From Chloroflexota bacterium (GTDB lineage Bacteria > Chloroflexota > Dehalococcoidia > UBA2979): 50,496 nt of DNA. Each line of letters starts with the position of its first letter. The first letter of the stretch is position 1. Below the pieces are notes generated by a model. The model saw only the letters and a program-made list of their open reading frames with translations, made no database searches and was not told the origin of the DNA. This document shows positions 17,419-30,664 of this stretch, in pieces. Location: assembly GCA_947479915.1 (NCBI GenBank), contig CANKAU010000013.1:1-50496 (forward strand), read 5' to 3'. Both the position numbers and the translations under genes were made by a program.

Positions 17419-18240
17419 GTGCCTGAGCTGCCCGAGGTCGAGACGATCCGGCGCGACCTGGAGCCGCTGATCGTCGGGCGGACGGTGACGCGCGTGCGCA
17501 TTCACCCGGGCGCCGAGCGCCTCGCGGTCACGGACGCTCCGCGCGACCTTGAGCGAGCGCTCACGGGGCGGCGCGTCGAGGCGGTCGGGCGGCACGGGAA
17601 GTACCTCCTGCTCCGGCTGGACGATGGCCGGACGTGGGTGATGCACCTGCGGATGACCGGATCGCTGATCCACGGCCCCGCGGATGCCCCGCCGCACCGA
17701 TTCGAGCGCGCCCGCATCGACCTCGACGACGGCACCGCGGTGCGCTTCAACGACCTCCGCAAGTTCGGCACGTGGCACCTCGTCGAGGATCCGCTGGAGG
17801 CGATGCCCCACAGCGGCCCGGACGCGCTGTCGGAGGCATTCACCCCCGCGTGGCTCCTCGCGTGCCTCCGCCGCCGCCGCGTTGCCGTGAAGGCCGTGCT
17901 CCTCGACCAGTCGGTCGCAGCCGGGGTCGGCAACATCTACGCGGACGAGGCCTGCTGGATCGCCGGCATCGACCCGCGAACGCCCGCCAGCCGCATCGGC
18001 CCCACGCGCGCGGCGAGGCTTCACGCGGGGGTGCTGCAGACGCTGCACGACTCGCTGGGCGACCGCGGATCCTCGTTCAGCGACTACCGGGACGGCCTCG
18101 GGGGGGAAGGGCTGCACCACGTCCGGGTGCACGTCTTCCGCCGCGAGGGACAGGTCTGCGGGCGCTGCGGAAGCATCATCGAGAAGACGCGCGTGGCCGG
18201 CCGGGGGACCCATTTCTGCCCGGGCTGCCAGCGTCGCTGA
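17419..18240 (+). CDS. mutM: Formamidopyrimidine-DNA glycosylase (Fpg/MutM)
   Basis: 273 residues. Removes 8-oxoguanine and formamidopyrimidines and nicks the abasic site. Starts at GTG 17419, giving the obligatory N-terminal PELPEVETIRRDL (Pro2 nucleophile and Glu3 after Met removal). Also present: GRHGKYLLL with the conserved lysine, MHLRMTGSL, FNDLRKFGTW, DQSVAAGVGNIYADEACW, and the C-terminal zinc finger CGRCGSII...FCPGC. It follows polA by 87 nt on the same strand, so repair functions are grouped, though an individual promoter is possible. Confidence 0.97.
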   Translation: MPELPEVETIRRDLEPLIVGRTVTRVRIHPGAERLAVTDAPRDLERALTGRRVEAVGRHGKYLLLRLDDGRTWVMHLRMTGSLIHGPADAPPHRFERARIDLDDGTAVRFNDLRKFGTWHLVEDPLEAMPHSGPDALSEAFTPAWLLACLRRRRVAVKAVLLDQSVAAGVGNIYADEACWIAGIDPRTPASRIGPTRAARLHAGVLQTLHDSLGDRGSSFSDYRDGLGGEGLHHVRVHVFRREGQVCGRCGSIIEKTRVAGRGTHFCPGCQRR

Positions 18241-18392
18241 ATCGATGCCTAATCGACACATCGTCGAACATAACCAGATTCAGACGGCAATTCTGGTTGC
18301 CTCGGAGGGGGGCGCGTTGTTACCGTTGGTCAGCGCCGCGGGCATGTCGAAGTCATTCGATTGGTCCGCGCGGTTGGGAAGCGGGGCTTGCG

Positions 18393-19295
18393 ATGGTGAT
18401 GTGGCTCACGGTGGTCGTCCTCGCGACGGCAGCGATCGGGACGACGTTCCTCGCGTTCTACCTGGCTGACGGCATGACGCGATCCAAGCGTCACCGCGTG
18501 CAGGGCACCCCCGCCGACCTGGGCCTCCGCTACGAGGAAGTCCAGTTCCTGACCGCCGACCGCCTCACGCTGCGCGGCTGGTTCCTCGAATCCCCCGGTG
18601 CCCGCGCCACTGTGATCCTCGTGCATGACCTCGAGGCGACCCGCGCCGACCCGGCGCACGGCCTGCTCAACCTGACGCGCGACTACGTCCGCCGCGGCAT
18701 CTCCGTCTTCACCTTCGACCTCCGCGGCCACGGCGAGTCTGCCGGCCGTCGTGACTCCTTCGGCCTGAACGAGCGGCTCGATGTCCTCGCGGCGGTCGCC
18801 TTCGTGCGTCGCCGCAGCGGGGCGCAGCCGGTGCTGGTGCACGGCTTCGGCTTCGGCGGCGCGCTCGCGATCGCCGCGGCGGCTCGCAACACGGACGTCA
18901 CCGCCGTCATCGCCGACTCGGCGTTCCTGACGATGCGTGAGTACCTGCGCACGCGCTGGAACCACCTCCCCGCGCCGCTGTTCGCGCTCGTCACGCGTCT
19001 CGCACACCGCGTCTTCGGTGCCGATGTGAACGCACTCCAGCCGGTGAAGGCGATCGCACAGGTCACCGCCCCCGTGCTGCTGATCCACAACGAGGGTGAC
19101 GAGCGCGTCCCGGTCGCGCACGCCCTGAACCTTGCCGCGGCGTCCCTGGATGGGCGCGACCAGGTGTGGGTGCTCCCGGACCGCCGCGGCCACGCGACCG
19201 CCTACCTCGACCAGCCGGACGCGTACATGCGTCGCGTGCTGGAGGTTGTCGAGCAGGTCGCGCCCTCGCGCGTCCTCGCCACGCAGGCTGGCTAG
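18393..19295 (+). CDS. Alpha/beta hydrolase-fold protein lacking the nucleophile serine
   Basis: 300 residues. An N-terminal hydrophobic helix (about 2-25, WLTVVVLATAAIGTTFLAFY) anchors an alpha/beta hydrolase domain related to S9/BEM46-like hydrolases. Landmarks are VILVHDLEATRADPAH, FTFDLRGHGES, DSAFLTMREYL, IHNEGDERVPVAHA (acid) and RRGHATAYL (histidine). The nucleophile elbow, normally GxSxGG, reads HGFGFGG, with Gly153 (codon GGC at 18849-18851) where serine should be. The protein therefore is probably not a serine hydrolase, unless another residue substitutes. The start is 18393 or, two codons on, 18399. The 150-bp leader is AT-richer than average. Confidence 0.85.
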   Translation: MVMWLTVVVLATAAIGTTFLAFYLADGMTRSKRHRVQGTPADLGLRYEEVQFLTADRLTLRGWFLESPGARATVILVHDLEATRADPAHGLLNLTRDYVRRGISVFTFDLRGHGESAGRRDSFGLNERLDVLAAVAFVRRRSGAQPVLVHGFGFGGALAIAAAARNTDVTAVIADSAFLTMREYLRTRWNHLPAPLFALVTRLAHRVFGADVNALQPVKAIAQVTAPVLLIHNEGDERVPVAHALNLAAASLDGRDQVWVLPDRRGHATAYLDQPDAYMRRVLEVVEQVAPSRVLATQAG

Positions 19296-19306
19296 CGTCG
19301 CCACGC

Positions 19307-20323
19307 ATGCCCGGTAGCCGCGACGCGATCACCGACGTCCGCGGCATTCGCGTCGGTCACTGGACCGACCGCCGCGCCGCCACCGGCTGCACCGTCATCC
19401 TCTGTCCTCCCGGCACCGTCGGCGGCGTCGACGTGCGCGGGGCCGCGCCCGGCACCCGCGAGACCGACCTGCTGCGCCCCGGCAACCTCGTCGAGGAGGT
19501 CCACGCGATCGTCCTCAGTGGCGGCTCCGCCTTCGGGCTGGAGGCAGCGACCGGGGTGATGCACGCGCTGGCGGAGCAGGGCATCGGCCTCGAGGTCGGT
19601 CGCGCCCGCGTTCCGATCGTCCCGAGCGCCATCCTGTTCGACCTGAACACGGGCCGCCTCGCCTGGCCGGACGCCGAGGCGGGCCGGAAGGCCGTCGCCC
19701 GGGCGAAATCCGGCGGCGTCGAGCAGGGCTCCGTGGGCGCGGGCACCGGCGCGACCGTTGCCAAGCTTGCCGGGCCTGAGCGCGCTCTGAAGGGCGGCCT
19801 CGGCACCGCGAGCGAGGTCCTCGACACCGGGGTCGTGGTCGCCGCCATCGCCGCAGTGAACGCCGTTGGCGGCATCCGCGACGGCCGCACCGGCGAGGTG
19901 GTCGCGGGGCCCCGGGGCGACAAGACTGGTTTCCTCGATGTCGACGCGCTGCTCAGGACGGGTCGGGGGCGTCGGCGTGCGCCGGAGCAGGCGGAGAACA
20001 CCACGATCGCCGTCGTCGCGACCAACGCGGCGCTCACCAAGACGCAGGTGAACCGCATCGCCACGGTGGCCCACGACGGCTTCGCGCGGGCGATCTGGCC
20101 CGTCCACAGCCGCGCGGACGGGGACGTCATCTTCGCCCTCGCCACGGGCGAGCAGCCCGTTGAGGCGGACGAGTACCCGGCGATCGAGGCGATGTGCGCG
20201 CTGGTCATCGAGCGGGCCGTCCTCGCCGGCGTGCGGGCGGCGACCGGGCTGGCCGGGGTGCCCTCGGCGGCCGAGTGGTTGGCAAGCACCGGGCGGCGGG
20301 CGCGAGCGATTCGCAATCGTTGA
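19307..20323 (+). CDS. P1 family peptidase (DmpA/NylC-like)
   Basis: 338 residues. Family P1/S58 N-terminal-nucleophile hydrolases (DmpA aminopeptidase, 6-aminohexanoate oligomer hydrolase NylC) mature by cleaving themselves before a Ser or Thr. Here the cleavage site should be the N-T junction in ENTTIAVVATNAALTKTQ (about residue 230), with Thr as nucleophile, as in NylC. Other family blocks: ITDVRGIRVGHWTD at the start, TVGGVDVRGAAPGTRETDLL, IVLSGGSAFGLEAATGVM and GSVGAGTGATVAK. Start ATG 19307, twelve bases after the hydrolase stop. Physiological substrate not deducible. Confidence 0.93.
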   Translation: MPGSRDAITDVRGIRVGHWTDRRAATGCTVILCPPGTVGGVDVRGAAPGTRETDLLRPGNLVEEVHAIVLSGGSAFGLEAATGVMHALAEQGIGLEVGRARVPIVPSAILFDLNTGRLAWPDAEAGRKAVARAKSGGVEQGSVGAGTGATVAKLAGPERALKGGLGTASEVLDTGVVVAAIAAVNAVGGIRDGRTGEVVAGPRGDKTGFLDVDALLRTGRGRRRAPEQAENTTIAVVATNAALTKTQVNRIATVAHDGFARAIWPVHSRADGDVIFALATGEQPVEADEYPAIEAMCALVIERAVLAGVRAATGLAGVPSAAEWLASTGRRARAIRNR

Positions 20324-20347
20324 CTTGTGTTTGGGCTTTTCTATACT
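20320..20347 (+). promoter_or_regulatory. Sigma-70-type promoter of panB
   Basis: TTGACT at 20320-20325 and TATACT at 20342-20347, spacer 16 bp: one of the best housekeeping promoters in the window. Predicted start near 20354 gives a leader of about 115 nt that is rich in repeated GACCG/CCGAAC words without an obvious stable hairpin. Confidence 0.85.
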
Positions 20348-20468
20348 GAGGGCGACCGCCGACCCCGTGGCAGCGGACCAGTGACCGAGGCCGATCGAAC
20401 CGACCGCACCAGACCGAACCAGCCGTGACCCGCTTGGATCCATTGCGTGACCGAGACGGAGGCATCCG

Positions 20469-21401
20469 ATGTCTGTGAAGCCAAGCTCCCGGGCCATCAC
20501 CGTCCTTGATCTGCAGCGCATGCGCGAGCAGGGCAAGCCGATCTCGATGCTCACCGCCTACGACTATCCGACGGCGAAGATGGCGGACGCCGCGGGCATC
20601 CCGATCCTCCTCGTCGGAGACTCGCTCGGCATGGTGGTGCTCGGGTACGACTCCACCGTGCCGGTGACCGTCGACGACATGATCCACCACGGCAAGGCCG
20701 TCGTCCGAGGCGCGCAGCGCGCGCACGTGGTCGTCGACATGCCGTTCGGCTCGTACCAGACCGGGTGGCAGGACGCCCTCCGCAATGCCACGCGCATCAT
20801 GCAGGAGACGGGCTGCGGCTCCGTGAAGCTCGAGGGCGGCGAGCGCTCGGCTGAGACGGTGCGCCACCTGGTGGACGCGGGCATCCCGGTGATGGGGCAC
20901 ATCGGCCTGACGCCACAGTCCGTGAACGCGTTCGGCGGCTTCAAGGTGCAGGGCAAGACTCCGCGCGAGGCGGTCCACCTGATCCAGGATGCCAAGGCAC
21001 TGGCCGAGGCGGGTGCATACGCGATCGTCCTCGAACTGGTGCCGACGGCGCTGGCACACATGATCACGCAGCGCGTCAGCGTGCCGACCATCGGTATCGG
21101 CGCGGGGCCGTTCTGCTCTGGCCAGGTGCAGGTCGTCCACGACATCCTCGGCATGTACGACGACATCAACCCGAAGCATGCGCGCCGCTTCGGCGAGATC
21201 GGTGACGCGACGCGTGCGGCGATGACGGCCTACCGCGAGGCCGTCGAGGCAGGCACGTTCCCGGCAGCGGCGGAGTCGTTCTACATGGACGAGCACGCGC
21301 TGGAGTTGATCCGCGCCATGACCCCGTCCGCCGAGCAGGACATGAGCGAGGCCGAGCGCGTGCTTCGCGACCTGGAGGACGCGCCGACGCGCAGCGAGTA
21401 A
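20469..21401 (+). CDS. panB: 3-methyl-2-oxobutanoate hydroxymethyltransferase
   Basis: 310 residues. First committed step of pantothenate synthesis: transfers a hydroxymethyl group from methylene-tetrahydrofolate to ketoisovalerate to form ketopantoate. Family motifs: ISMLTAYDYPTAKMADAAGI, VGDSLGMVVLGYDSTVPVT (metal Asp), VVDMPFGSYQ, VKLEGG (catalytic-site Lys/Glu), MGHIGLTPQSVNAFGGFKVQG and PTIGIGAGPFCSGQVQVVHD. Start at ATG 20469 with GGAGG eight bases upstream. It forms an operon with panC (25-nt gap) behind the promoter at 20320-20347. No panD is in the window. Confidence 0.97.
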   Translation: MSVKPSSRAITVLDLQRMREQGKPISMLTAYDYPTAKMADAAGIPILLVGDSLGMVVLGYDSTVPVTVDDMIHHGKAVVRGAQRAHVVVDMPFGSYQTGWQDALRNATRIMQETGCGSVKLEGGERSAETVRHLVDAGIPVMGHIGLTPQSVNAFGGFKVQGKTPREAVHLIQDAKALAEAGAYAIVLELVPTALAHMITQRVSVPTIGIGAGPFCSGQVQVVHDILGMYDDINPKHARRFGEIGDATRAAMTAYREAVEAGTFPAAAESFYMDEHALELIRAMTPSAEQDMSEAERVLRDLEDAPTRSE

Positions 21402-21426
21402 TCGCGCGCGCCTCGACGTCCCGCTG

Positions 21427-22278
21427 ATGCAGATTGCCCGTACCGTCGCCGAGTACCGCGCGCTGCGCGCCGCGTCGCTCGCCGCTCGCCCCGGTCTGGT
21501 CGGAGTTGTCCCGACGATGGGCTACCTGCACGAGGGCCACCAGTCGCTGATGCGGCGCGCGCGCGCCGAATGCGGGACCGTGGTCACCACGATTTTCGTG
21601 AACCCGACGCAGTTCGGCCCGAACGAGGACTTCTCGCGCTACCCGCGCGACGAGGCGCGCGATCTGGCGATCTGCGAGGCGGAGGGCGTGGACATCGTCT
21701 TCGCGCCGAGCGTCGAGGAGATGTACCCCGGCGGCGCGGAGACCACGGTCAGCGTCGGATCGTTGTCGAGAATCCTCGAGGGTGCGGCACGCCCCGGTCA
21801 CTTCGACGGCGTGGCGACCGTGGTGACGAAGCTCTTCGCGATCGCGCAGGCCGACCGCGGCTATTTCGGCCAGAAGGATGCGCAGCAGCTGATGGTGCTG
21901 CGCCGCCTCGCCGAGGATCTGCGCTTCCCGATCGAGGTCGTTGGCTGTCCGATCATCCGCGAGGCGGACGGCCTCGCTCTCTCGTCACGCAACGTCTACC
22001 TGTCGCCAGAGGAGCGGACGCAGGCGCTGTCGCTCTCGCGCGGCCTGCGGGGCGCCGAGGCGCTGTGGGCCGAGGGCGTGCGCGATGCTGACGCGCTGCG
22101 CCACCGCGTCCGCCACGAGATCGAGGCCGAGCCGCTCGCGAACATCGACTACGTCTCGCTGGCGGACCAGCGAACCCTCGAAGAGCTCGCGGGGCCGGTC
22201 ACCGCGCCCGCGCTGCTGTCGCTCGCTGTGCGCTTCGGCGCCACGCGACTCATCGACAACATCCTCATCGCGCCCTAA
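21427..22278 (+). CDS. panC: Pantothenate synthetase
   Basis: 283 residues. Joins pantoate and beta-alanine using ATP. Nucleotidyl-transferase motifs are intact: PTMGYLHEGHQSLM (HIGH-type motif), FVNPTQFGPNEDFSRYPR, GAARPGHFDGVATVVTKLF, FGQKDAQQL and the KMSKS-like LSSRNVYLSPEER. The C-terminal dimerisation part ends ATRLIDNILIAP. Directly downstream of panB; together they give ketopantoate to pantothenate apart from the ketopantoate reductase, which is elsewhere. Confidence 0.97.
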   Translation: MQIARTVAEYRALRAASLAARPGLVGVVPTMGYLHEGHQSLMRRARAECGTVVTTIFVNPTQFGPNEDFSRYPRDEARDLAICEAEGVDIVFAPSVEEMYPGGAETTVSVGSLSRILEGAARPGHFDGVATVVTKLFAIAQADRGYFGQKDAQQLMVLRRLAEDLRFPIEVVGCPIIREADGLALSSRNVYLSPEERTQALSLSRGLRGAEALWAEGVRDADALRHRVRHEIEAEPLANIDYVSLADQRTLEELAGPVTAPALLSLAVRFGATRLIDNILIAP

Positions 22279-22418
22279 GGCCATCGCGAAGGGTTGCGAG
22301 GGCGCCTCGATGCCCCCGTTCCGGGTGCGGCATAACGCTGTTAGCATGGTGGCCGAGTGAATCGCCGCGCGCTGCCCTCGGGGCGCGATGCGGCTGGGTG
22401 TGGAGCAGGGGAGACAGC

Positions 22419-23168
22419 GTGTCCGGTCACTCCAAATGGTCGTCCATCAAGCACAAGAAGGCAGCCACCGACGCCAAGAAGGGGCAGGCCTTCACGAAGA
22501 TCGCTCGTGACATCACGATGGCGGCGCGTACCGGCGACCCCAACCCCGAGATGAACCCCTCGCTGCGCCTCGCCATCCAGAAGGCGAAGCAGGCGAACAT
22601 GCCGAACGACAACGTGAAGCGCGCCATCGAGCGTGCCACGGGCGGCGGCGACGCCGACCTGCTGCAGGAAGTGCAGTACGAGGGCTACGGCCCCGGCGGC
22701 ACTGCAGTCATCGTGCAGGTCGTGACGGACAACAAGAACCGCACGGTCGCCGACCTGCGCATGGCGTTCTCCCGCAACGGCGGCACGCTGGCCGACAACG
22801 GCGCCGTCTCGTGGCAGTTCGACAACCGCGGCGTGATCGCCGTCGACACCACGAAGGCCGACCCCGACGAGGTGCAGCTCGCGGCCATCGAGGCCGGCGC
22901 GCTCGACGTCGATGTCTCCGACGGCATGGTCGAGGTCTACACGGAGCCGGGCGATCTGCACGTCGTGCGCGCGGCGCTCGAAGAGGCGAAGTTCGCCGTC
23001 GAGAGCGCCGAGCTCGCCAAGGTGCCGCAGAACAAGGTGCACCTGGACGAGAAGCACGCGCTGACCGCGCTGAAGCTCTTCGACTGGCTCGAGGACCTCG
23101 ACGATGTGTCGCGCGTCTACTCGAACGCCGAGATCGACGACGAAGTGCTGGAGGCGGCGGCGGGCTAG
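22419..23168 (+). CDS. yebC: YebC/PmpR/TACO1 family protein
   Basis: 249 residues from GTG 22419 (GGGGAGA upstream), beginning at the family consensus SGHSKWSSIKHKKAATDAKK. Members are translation-assisting or DNA-binding regulatory proteins; some YebC proteins ease ribosome stalling at proline stretches, others control quorum sensing or ruv expression. Visible blocks: GNDPNPEMNPSLRLAI-type text, MPNDNVKRAIERATGGG, EVQYEGYGPGGTAVIVQVVTD and the acidic LFDWLEDLDDVSRVYSNAE end. As in many bacteria it precedes ruvC-ruvA. A TAGCAT box at 22342-22347 may be its -10. Confidence 0.95.
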   Translation: MSGHSKWSSIKHKKAATDAKKGQAFTKIARDITMAARTGDPNPEMNPSLRLAIQKAKQANMPNDNVKRAIERATGGGDADLLQEVQYEGYGPGGTAVIVQVVTDNKNRTVADLRMAFSRNGGTLADNGAVSWQFDNRGVIAVDTTKADPDEVQLAAIEAGALDVDVSDGMVEVYTEPGDLHVVRAALEEAKFAVESAELAKVPQNKVHLDEKHALTALKLFDWLEDLDDVSRVYSNAEIDDEVLEAAAG

Positions 23169-23195
23169 CGCCCGCGGTCGCGCAGGGAGGCGCGA

Positions 23196-23720
23196 GTGCC
23201 CGAACCCCGTTCTGACGGGCTTCCGCTTCGGGTGCTCGGGGTCGACCCGGGCCTTGCCGTGACCGGCTACGCCATCGTCGACGAGCGTGGGCAGGGTGGC
23301 ACCCTCGTCACGAGCGGCACCGTGAAGTCCACGACGAAGATGCCGCGTGCCGACCGCCTCGGTCGCATCTTCGATGCCACCCGCGCGCTGATCGAGGAGT
23401 ACCGGCCGCACGAGGTCGCCATCGAGCAGCAGTACGTGAACGAGAACGTGCGCAGCGCCATGGTGGTCGGCGAGGCACGCGCGGCCGTCATGGTCGCCGC
23501 CTCGATCTCCGGGCTGTCCGTCTTCGAGTTCCCGCCGTCCTCCGTGAAGGAGTCCGTTACCGGCTGGGGCGGCGCGCCGAAGCAGCAGGTCGCGCAGATG
23601 GTGCTCATCGCGCTCGGGCTGACCGAGGTGGATGGGCCGGCCGACGTCACGGACGCGATCGCGATCGCCCTCGCCCGCATCGCCGACGCCCGCATGGAGA
23701 TCGCGATGGCGCGCCGGTGA
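23196..23720 (+). CDS. ruvC: Holliday junction resolvase RuvC
   Basis: 174 residues. Dimeric endonuclease cutting Holliday junctions symmetrically. The four metal-binding acids are seen: first Asp in LGVDPGLAVTGYA, Glu in VAIEQQYVNENVRSAM, and the Asp pair in PADVTDAIAIALA. GTG start at 23196 with a GGGAGG ribosome site. It follows yebC by 27 nt and overlaps ruvA by GTGA, so resolvase and branch-migration subunit are translated together. Confidence 0.96.
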   Translation: MPEPRSDGLPLRVLGVDPGLAVTGYAIVDERGQGGTLVTSGTVKSTTKMPRADRLGRIFDATRALIEEYRPHEVAIEQQYVNENVRSAMVVGEARAAVMVAASISGLSVFEFPPSSVKESVTGWGGAPKQQVAQMVLIALGLTEVDGPADVTDAIAIALARIADARMEIAMARR

Positions 23721-24343
23721 TCGCGGCGCTGCGCGGCACCGTCACCCACTGGGACGACACCACCTCGATCGCGTGGATCGAGGTGCAGGGTGTCACGTAC
23801 GAGGTGCGCATCCCCGCGTTCGCCGCAGAGTGGATCGACTCGGTACGCGATCTGCCTGACACGCTTATCTATACCTACTACCACGTGTCCGAGCGCACCC
23901 CACAGCCGTTGATCATCGGCTTCCCGGATCTCGCGGCGCGCGACTTCTTCCGTAAATTCATCGAGGTGCCGGACGTCGGCCCCGTGAAGGCGGTGCGTGC
24001 GCTGACGTTCCCCGTCTCGGAGATCGCCGGCTGGATCGAGTCCGAGGACGTGAAGGCGATCCAGCAGTTGCCCGGCATCGGTCAGCGGTTGTCGCAGACG
24101 ATCGTCGCGCAGCTCGCCGGCAAGCTCGCCCTCGACGCCGTCGCGCCGTCTGCGGGGCGCGCCTCGTCGCGTGGCGGCGACCGATCCGGCGTGCGCGAAG
24201 ACGCGATCGAGGCGCTCGTGGCGCTGCAGTACACACGCCGCGAGGCAGAGCGCGCCGTCATGGAGGCGATGCGCGCCAACACCGCGCTCGATGCTGTCGA
24301 AGATCTGATCCGCGCTGTGCTTGAACAGCAGTCGCCGGCCTAG
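23717..24343 (+). CDS. ruvA: Holliday junction branch migration protein RuvA
   Basis: 208 residues. Tetramer that holds the four-way junction and recruits RuvB. N-terminal OB domain (MIAALRGTVTHWDDTTSIAW), then helix-hairpin-helix repeats (FIEVPDVGPVKAVRAL and IQQLPGIGQRLSQTIV), a linker, and a C-terminal RuvB-binding domain (DAIEALVALQYTRREAERAV). The GTG start overlaps ruvC. RuvB, which often follows, is absent here; a diguanylate cyclase takes its place. Confidence 0.95.
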   Translation: MIAALRGTVTHWDDTTSIAWIEVQGVTYEVRIPAFAAEWIDSVRDLPDTLIYTYYHVSERTPQPLIIGFPDLAARDFFRKFIEVPDVGPVKAVRALTFPVSEIAGWIESEDVKAIQQLPGIGQRLSQTIVAQLAGKLALDAVAPSAGRASSRGGDRSGVREDAIEALVALQYTRREAERAVMEAMRANTALDAVEDLIRAVLEQQSPA

Positions 24344-24346
24344 GCC

Positions 24347-25141
24347 ATGAACTACCGCGCACGCCGGCACTGGGCATCGCTCGTCGGAGTCGTCGGTGGT
24401 GCGTTGATCCTCGGCGGCGCGTGGGTGGTCGGGCTGTCCTCAATGCCGGCGGGCGCACTGGCCGCGGTCGTGATCGCGATCGGCTTCGGTATGCAGCTGC
24501 TCGTCGAGAAGCGGGAAGGCATCGTCCGCGAACGGCGGCTCGTCACCACCGCCGCCGATCTGCGCGCGGCGACCGCAGCCCTCGAACGTCTCGCGACGAT
24601 CGACCCGCTCACGGGCGTCCGCAACCGGCGCGCGTTCTTCGAGGCGCTCGGGACGGAGTTCCGCCGCTCGCAGCGATACGGCCACGACTTGTCCGTGCTG
24701 ATGATCGACATCGACGACTTCAAGTCTGTGAACGACCAGGGCGGGCATCTCTTCGGCGACTACGTGCTGACGACCACGGCGCGCGTGCTGTCTGAGCACA
24801 CACGCGAGTCCGACCTGGTCGCCCGCTACGGCGGCGAGGAGTTCGTGGTGATGCTGCCCGAGACCGACGAGGAGGGCTGCGCCGTGGTGGCGGACAAGCT
24901 GCTCCGCGCCGTCGAGGCCCTCGAATACCGCTCCCGGGAGTTCCCGCCGCCGCGGATGCCGGGGTATCGCCTCACGATCTCTGCCGGCCTCGCGTGCGGC
25001 CCGCTCGAGGCGGGCGAGAACGAGACCGAGCTGGTGCGCCGCGCCGACCGCGCCCTCTACGCCGCGAAGTACGCCGGCAAGAACCGCGTCCACCGCTGGA
25101 CGCCGACCGGATCGCTCGAGGTCGCGCAAACCTCGACCTAG
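24347..25141 (+). CDS. Membrane-bound diguanylate cyclase (GGDEF)
   Basis: 264 residues. Two membrane helices (about 10-30 and 35-52), a short coiled linker, then a GGDEF domain that makes cyclic di-GMP from two GTP. Active-site motif GGEEF at 162-166; [16 protein letters not shown] precedes it and [10 protein letters not shown] carries a metal Asp. The inhibitory I-site RxxD is present as RESD (153-156), five residues before GGEEF, so product inhibition is likely. The gene begins three bases after ruvA, suggesting co-transcription with repair genes. No sensory domain other than the membrane part. Confidence 0.94.
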   Translation: MNYRARRHWASLVGVVGGALILGGAWVVGLSSMPAGALAAVVIAIGFGMQLLVEKREGIVRERRLVTTAADLRAATAALERLATIDPLTGVRNRRAFFEALGTEFRRSQRYGHDLSVLMIDIDDFKSVNDQGGHLFGDYVLTTTARVLSEHTRESDLVARYGGEEFVVMLPETDEEGCAVVADKLLRAVEALEYRSREFPPPRMPGYRLTISAGLACGPLEAGENETELVRRADRALYAAKYAGKNRVHRWTPTGSLEVAQTST

Positions 25142-25189
25142 CGGATGCGCTGGGAACAGAACGCCCGTGCTAGAGGCGTCAGGCGGCGG

Positions 25190-25195
25190 TACACT
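25190..25195 (+). promoter_or_regulatory. -10 box TACACT before uvrB
   Basis: TACACT at 25190-25195 gives a predicted transcription start near 25202 and a short leader holding the GGGAG ribosome site (25208-25212) before GTG 25218. It thus favours 25218 over the GTG at 25167. Confidence 0.5.
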
Positions 25196-25217
25196 GGAGG
25201 GGCAGCAGGGAGCCCCG

Positions 25218-27356
<2,139 letters not shown>

Positions 27357-27381
27357 CGACCTCGTCGGGGGCTCCGCCGTA

Positions 27382-27810
27382 CTACGACAGGCGGAAGACG
27401 GGGTGGCGTGACGCCTCGGCGGCGAACTCCGCCTCGGAGGACTCCGGCCCGGCGTCGAAGAACGGGCGCGTGATCGCGTTCTCCCAGGCGTACTGCCGCA
27501 GCACGGGCGCGGCTTCGCTCGGTCCGAGCTCCGTCAGCGTCACAGTCTCGGTCGTGCCACCTCGACGGAGCGTGACGCGGCCCGCGGCGCGCGCGTTCGC
27601 GGTCCACCCGCGTTCGCCGTAGGGCGACACAAGGTAGCGCTCGCCCTCGCGCATCACGAGGTTCACCGGAGCGCGGTATTCGCGGCCAGTGCGGCGGCCA
27701 GGCACGCTCAGGACGCGGGAGTTCGCGGGGCCCATGCCCAGACCGACGAGGAATTTGAACACCGCGTTCACCGCTCGGCGTGCCGGTGTCATTCGGTAGC
27801 TCTGGGCCAC
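27382..27810 (-). CDS. Deazaflavin (F420)-type nitroreductase family protein
   Basis: 142 residues from GTG 27810 (GAGGAG upstream). Matches the DUF385/F420H(2)-dependent quinone reductase (Ddn-like) split barrel: GRRTGREYRAPVNLVMREGERYLVSPYGERGWTAN has the GR.TG..r..Pl....... .yLv...g....W..N pattern, followed by ARAAGRVTLRRGG. It suggests the host makes coenzyme F420, in line with some Chloroflexota and actinobacteria. Substrate unknown. Confidence 0.88.
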   Translation of the reverse strand: MAQSYRMTPARRAVNAVFKFLVGLGMGPANSRVLSVPGRRTGREYRAPVNLVMREGERYLVSPYGERGWTANARAAGRVTLRRGGTTETVTLTELGPSEAAPVLRQYAWENAITRPFFDAGPESSEAEFAAEASRHPVFRLS

Positions 27811-28183
27811 ATTCGCTCCTCGCCGCTTTCTCGCTGTGGTGTCGATGGTACGTCAGTCGCCGTGGGCGAGCGGTGACAGCAAGACGCCCCGGGGATACCG
27901 GGGCGTCGTAAGTGCGACTCAACAGCACAAGCGCGTCTCTGCAGCGGGCGGATCAATCGCCCAGGTGCCGGGGCGAACCCTCAACGGCACGAACGAAGTT
28001 GCTACGCGCGAAGGGTCAGGCCGCAGCCGATCTGCTCCGGTGGAGTGTCCAATCACGGCCTCCTCTCTGAACGCTGCTCCGGTTGTTGCCCGGTTCCGCT
28101 TGGTGTTCTCTACACCTGCATCATCGGACTTCGCGTCCGGCGTGTGATCCGCCGATCGGCGGATTCGAGGTAGGCGAAATGCG
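27811..28183 (-). other. Non-coding gap with several strong hairpins
   Basis: No gene is visible between ftsK and the F420-type gene. Three inverted repeats stand out: an 18-nt perfect palindrome (28147-28164, ATCCGCCGATCGGCGGAT) just after the ftsK stop, a 5-bp hairpin (28125-28139, CGGAC-TTCGC-GTCCG), and a 10-bp perfect stem with a 5-nt loop at 27883-27907 (GACGCCCCGG/CCGGGGCGTC). The first or last may terminate ftsK transcription, and a small RNA in between is possible. I could not match it to tmRNA, 6S or SRP RNA. Confidence 0.4.
27883..27907 (-). terminator. Strong stem-loop, possible terminator
   Basis: Perfect 10-bp GC-rich stem (27883-27892 with 27898-27907) and 5-nt loop. On the minus strand it is followed by TTGCTGT, only weakly T-rich, so an intrinsic terminator is plausible but not certain. 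Confidence 0.45.

Positions 28184-30664
<2,481 letters not shown>

Noticed and set aside
20354..20468. A riboswitch or leader peptide in the panB 5' leader
   Set aside because: GACCG/CCGAAC words repeat, but no stable alternative stems and no valine- or other biased ORF are visible.
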